Source: an uncultured Lachnospiraceae bacterium
Lineage (GTDB): Bacteria; Bacillota; Clostridia; Lachnospirales; Lachnospiraceae
DNA: 6,551 nt
Direction: 5' to 3'
Assembly (NCBI GenBank): GCA_958426095.1
Contig: CATZYB010000142.1
Span: 1-6,551 of the forward strand
The first letter of the stretch is position 1, and each line of letters begins with the position of its first letter. Shown one piece after another: positions 6,101 to 6,551 of the stretch. The notes under the pieces are model-generated. The model saw nothing but the letters and a program-made list of their open reading frames with translations, ran no database searches and was not told the DNA's origin. Both the position numbers and the translations under genes were made by a program.

Positions 6101-6551
6101 GAAAAAACCCAATTAGAAGCTGTGATTGAGTATTTGGGCAAGGTCGCTCAAAATAATCACTATACTCAATGTATGCAGTTGTGGATGCCTGTACTTAAAA
6201 CAGAAATTTATCTGTCCGAGTTGGATGGATTTTTACAGACCGCATATAAAGAGCATCAGTGGCAGCCGATGCCCGAAAGATGGAGCCTGGAGGCGGTTAT
6301 CGGGCTTTATGATGACCCGGAACATCAGGCCCAGAGGCCTTTGTCTATCTGTTTTTCTGAAAATGGGCATCATGCGGTTTGTGGTTCTGTGGTCAGTGGA
6401 AAGAGTACGTTTTTACAGAGCATGATTTATTCCTTTATCAGTAAATATTCACCGGATGTACTTCAAATGTACCTGGTGGATTATAGCAGTCATATGCTGG
6501 CGCCTTTTGAAAATGCACCTCATGTGGGAGGTGTTGTGTATGATAATCAGG
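3185..6551 (+). CDS. essC: Type VII secretion system ATPase EssC (FtsK/SpoIIIE family), 3'-truncated
   Basis: The frame is open from ATG 3185 to the right edge: 1122 residues, no stop or frameshift. EssC/YukB proteins are usually near 1480-1500 residues, so roughly the last 350 (rest of ATPase domain 2, and domain 3) are outside. EssC is the membrane motor that recognises and exports WXG100/LXG-type substrates. Visible order: a degenerate FHA-like domain at about 1-95; a second FHA-like domain at 97-185 (IGKN 115-118, SGFH 132-135, DISHNG 149-154); a charged linker; transmembrane helices at about 259-283 and 293-317; a degenerate ATPase-like region at about 400-650 (IGLVGGEGKHG from 446, VIFISDP 555-561). 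ATPase domain 1 (about 690-935) is canonical: Walker A GTTGSGKSE 718-726, IIDFKGGG 748-755, Walker B FIIIDEFAEL 824-833, ATQKP 861-865. A basic linker (GGKRKKNE, GGKKVKEK) leads to domain 2, whose Walker A is GSVVSGKST 1067-1075, followed by YLVDYSS and PHVGGVV. The set of domains identifies EssC rather than chromosomal FtsK. It follows the FHA gene by 16 bp. Confidence 0.96.
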   Translation, partial: MILMVYNKQVCKEFLLPNIHDADYMIALPHEMYGLVEDVDIKLENSSIGWELVNNENYRVWVNQENRERCLLHHEDIVGIKTENGEQLQIIVVDSAITFRVMEKYDISMMKEISIGKNSGNLIQYRFMELVSGFHANLIHHSDGWYLEDISHNGVFCGNCRIRGKKKLVFGDHVDIFGLHLLFLGEMIVVGTHYGELNVKEDILKPMEIETVHPEEESRKKQKEQAYFNRSPRNLATLYKEEVEIESPPNPKVVKQKPVFLTIGPAFTMAIPMMLGCGFAIFGSRLSGSTSGAFMYTGLVTAVTSAIIGVLWAFLNLNYSKKENIKEERERFNAYSNYLIHIAETLREKYRHNVAAMNQIYPSAAQCLSYTRNSSELWNRNYNHSDFLYQRLGLGDQPFQVTIQVPKEKFTLINDSLLEKPKMIQEEFQTLHQVPVGLSLMEKNLIGLVGGEGKHGAIQLMHTLVAGITAAHCYTDVKLVFIYREHDRNRQKDWECMRWFPHVWSEDKSTRYMAADELETSDVFFELTNIIRTRALDAASPGGRERKNIVKPHYVIFISDPALLEGELLAKYIYDARPEYGLTAFLMVEHVEELPNVCEDVIENDRYFKGIYNLMDTDNGKRAFVLDRVDRDSLLAFGQTLANIRVNEIENNSEIPNSLDFFEMYGIHTLDELNVLERWRKNRNYNSMRALVGKKSGNADCYLDIHEKFHGPHGLIAGTTGSGKSETLQTYILSLAINFSPEDVSFFIIDFKGGGMANLFSDLPHLTGQISNLSGNQVRRAMISIKSENMRRQRLFSEYGVNNINLYTRLYKNHEAQVPIPHLFIIIDEFAELKREEPDFMRELISVAQVGRSLGVHLILATQKPSGTVDDNIWSNSKFRLCLRVQDRQDSNDMLHKPDAAFITQAGRCYLQVGNDEIYELFQSGYSGAIYEADAGKQSSAVTLLTRTGKAALIGGKRKKNEAVTSGGKKVKEKTQLEAVIEYLGKVAQNNHYTQCMQLWMPVLKTEIYLSELDGFLQTAYKEHQWQPMPERWSLEAVIGLYDDPEHQAQRPLSICFSENGHHAVCGSVVSGKSTFLQSMIYSFISKYSPDVLQMYLVDYSSHMLAPFENAPHVGGVVYDNQ

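Noticed and set aside
5763..6425. Plus-strand alternative-frame open frames (5763-6011, 6126-6425), considered as signs of a frameshift in essC
   Set aside because: The essC frame continues without a stop through both regions and its conserved motifs stay in the 3185 frame, so no frameshift is needed.

Overview
The window looks like a piece of a Bacillota genome, most likely a Clostridia (Lachnospiraceae-like) gut-type anaerobe. This is inferred from strong GGAGG-type ribosome binding sites, moderate-to-low GC, tightly packed same-strand genes and the EssC subtype. No taxonomic marker is present, so the assignment is tentative. All supported genes are on the + strand, and gene-to-gene spacing runs from a 26-bp overlap to 17 bp. 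No promoter, terminator, RNA gene, mobile element or CRISPR is visible. The whole window reads as the interior of one operon, open at both ends.

Layout. (1) 2-892: the C-terminal part of a tetratricopeptide-repeat (TPR) protein whose start lies upstream. (2) 895-1029: a 44-residue single-pass membrane protein. (3) 1047-2639: a 530-residue membrane-anchored protein with an N-terminal transmembrane helix, TPR-like helices, a beta-rich middle, a carboxypeptidase-regulatory-like beta domain and a DUF2135/YfaP-like C-terminal domain. (4) 2614-3168: a membrane-anchored protein with one well-conserved FHA (phosphothreonine-binding) domain. (5) 3185-6551: the first 1122 residues of an EssC/YukB-type type VII secretion ATPase, with two FHA-like domains, two transmembrane helices, a degenerate ATPase-like region, a complete canonical first ATPase domain (GTTGSGKSE) and the beginning of the second. 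It runs off the right edge without a stop.

How the parts may work together. EssC is the motor of the Firmicutes type VII (ESX/Ess/Yuk) secretion system, which exports WXG100/LXG-type proteins. The positive-inside rule suggests that the FHA protein and the 44-residue protein keep their C-termini in the cytoplasm, on the same side as the EssC FHA and ATPase domains. The 530-residue protein would place its TPR and beta domains outside the membrane. A plausible but unproven reading is a secretion locus with phospho-dependent control or assembly (FHA adaptor plus FHA-bearing motor) and a dedicated extracytoplasmic accessory protein. No WXG100 substrate, EsaB/YukD, EssB/YukC, EsaA, kinase or phosphatase is in the window; if present, they lie outside it.
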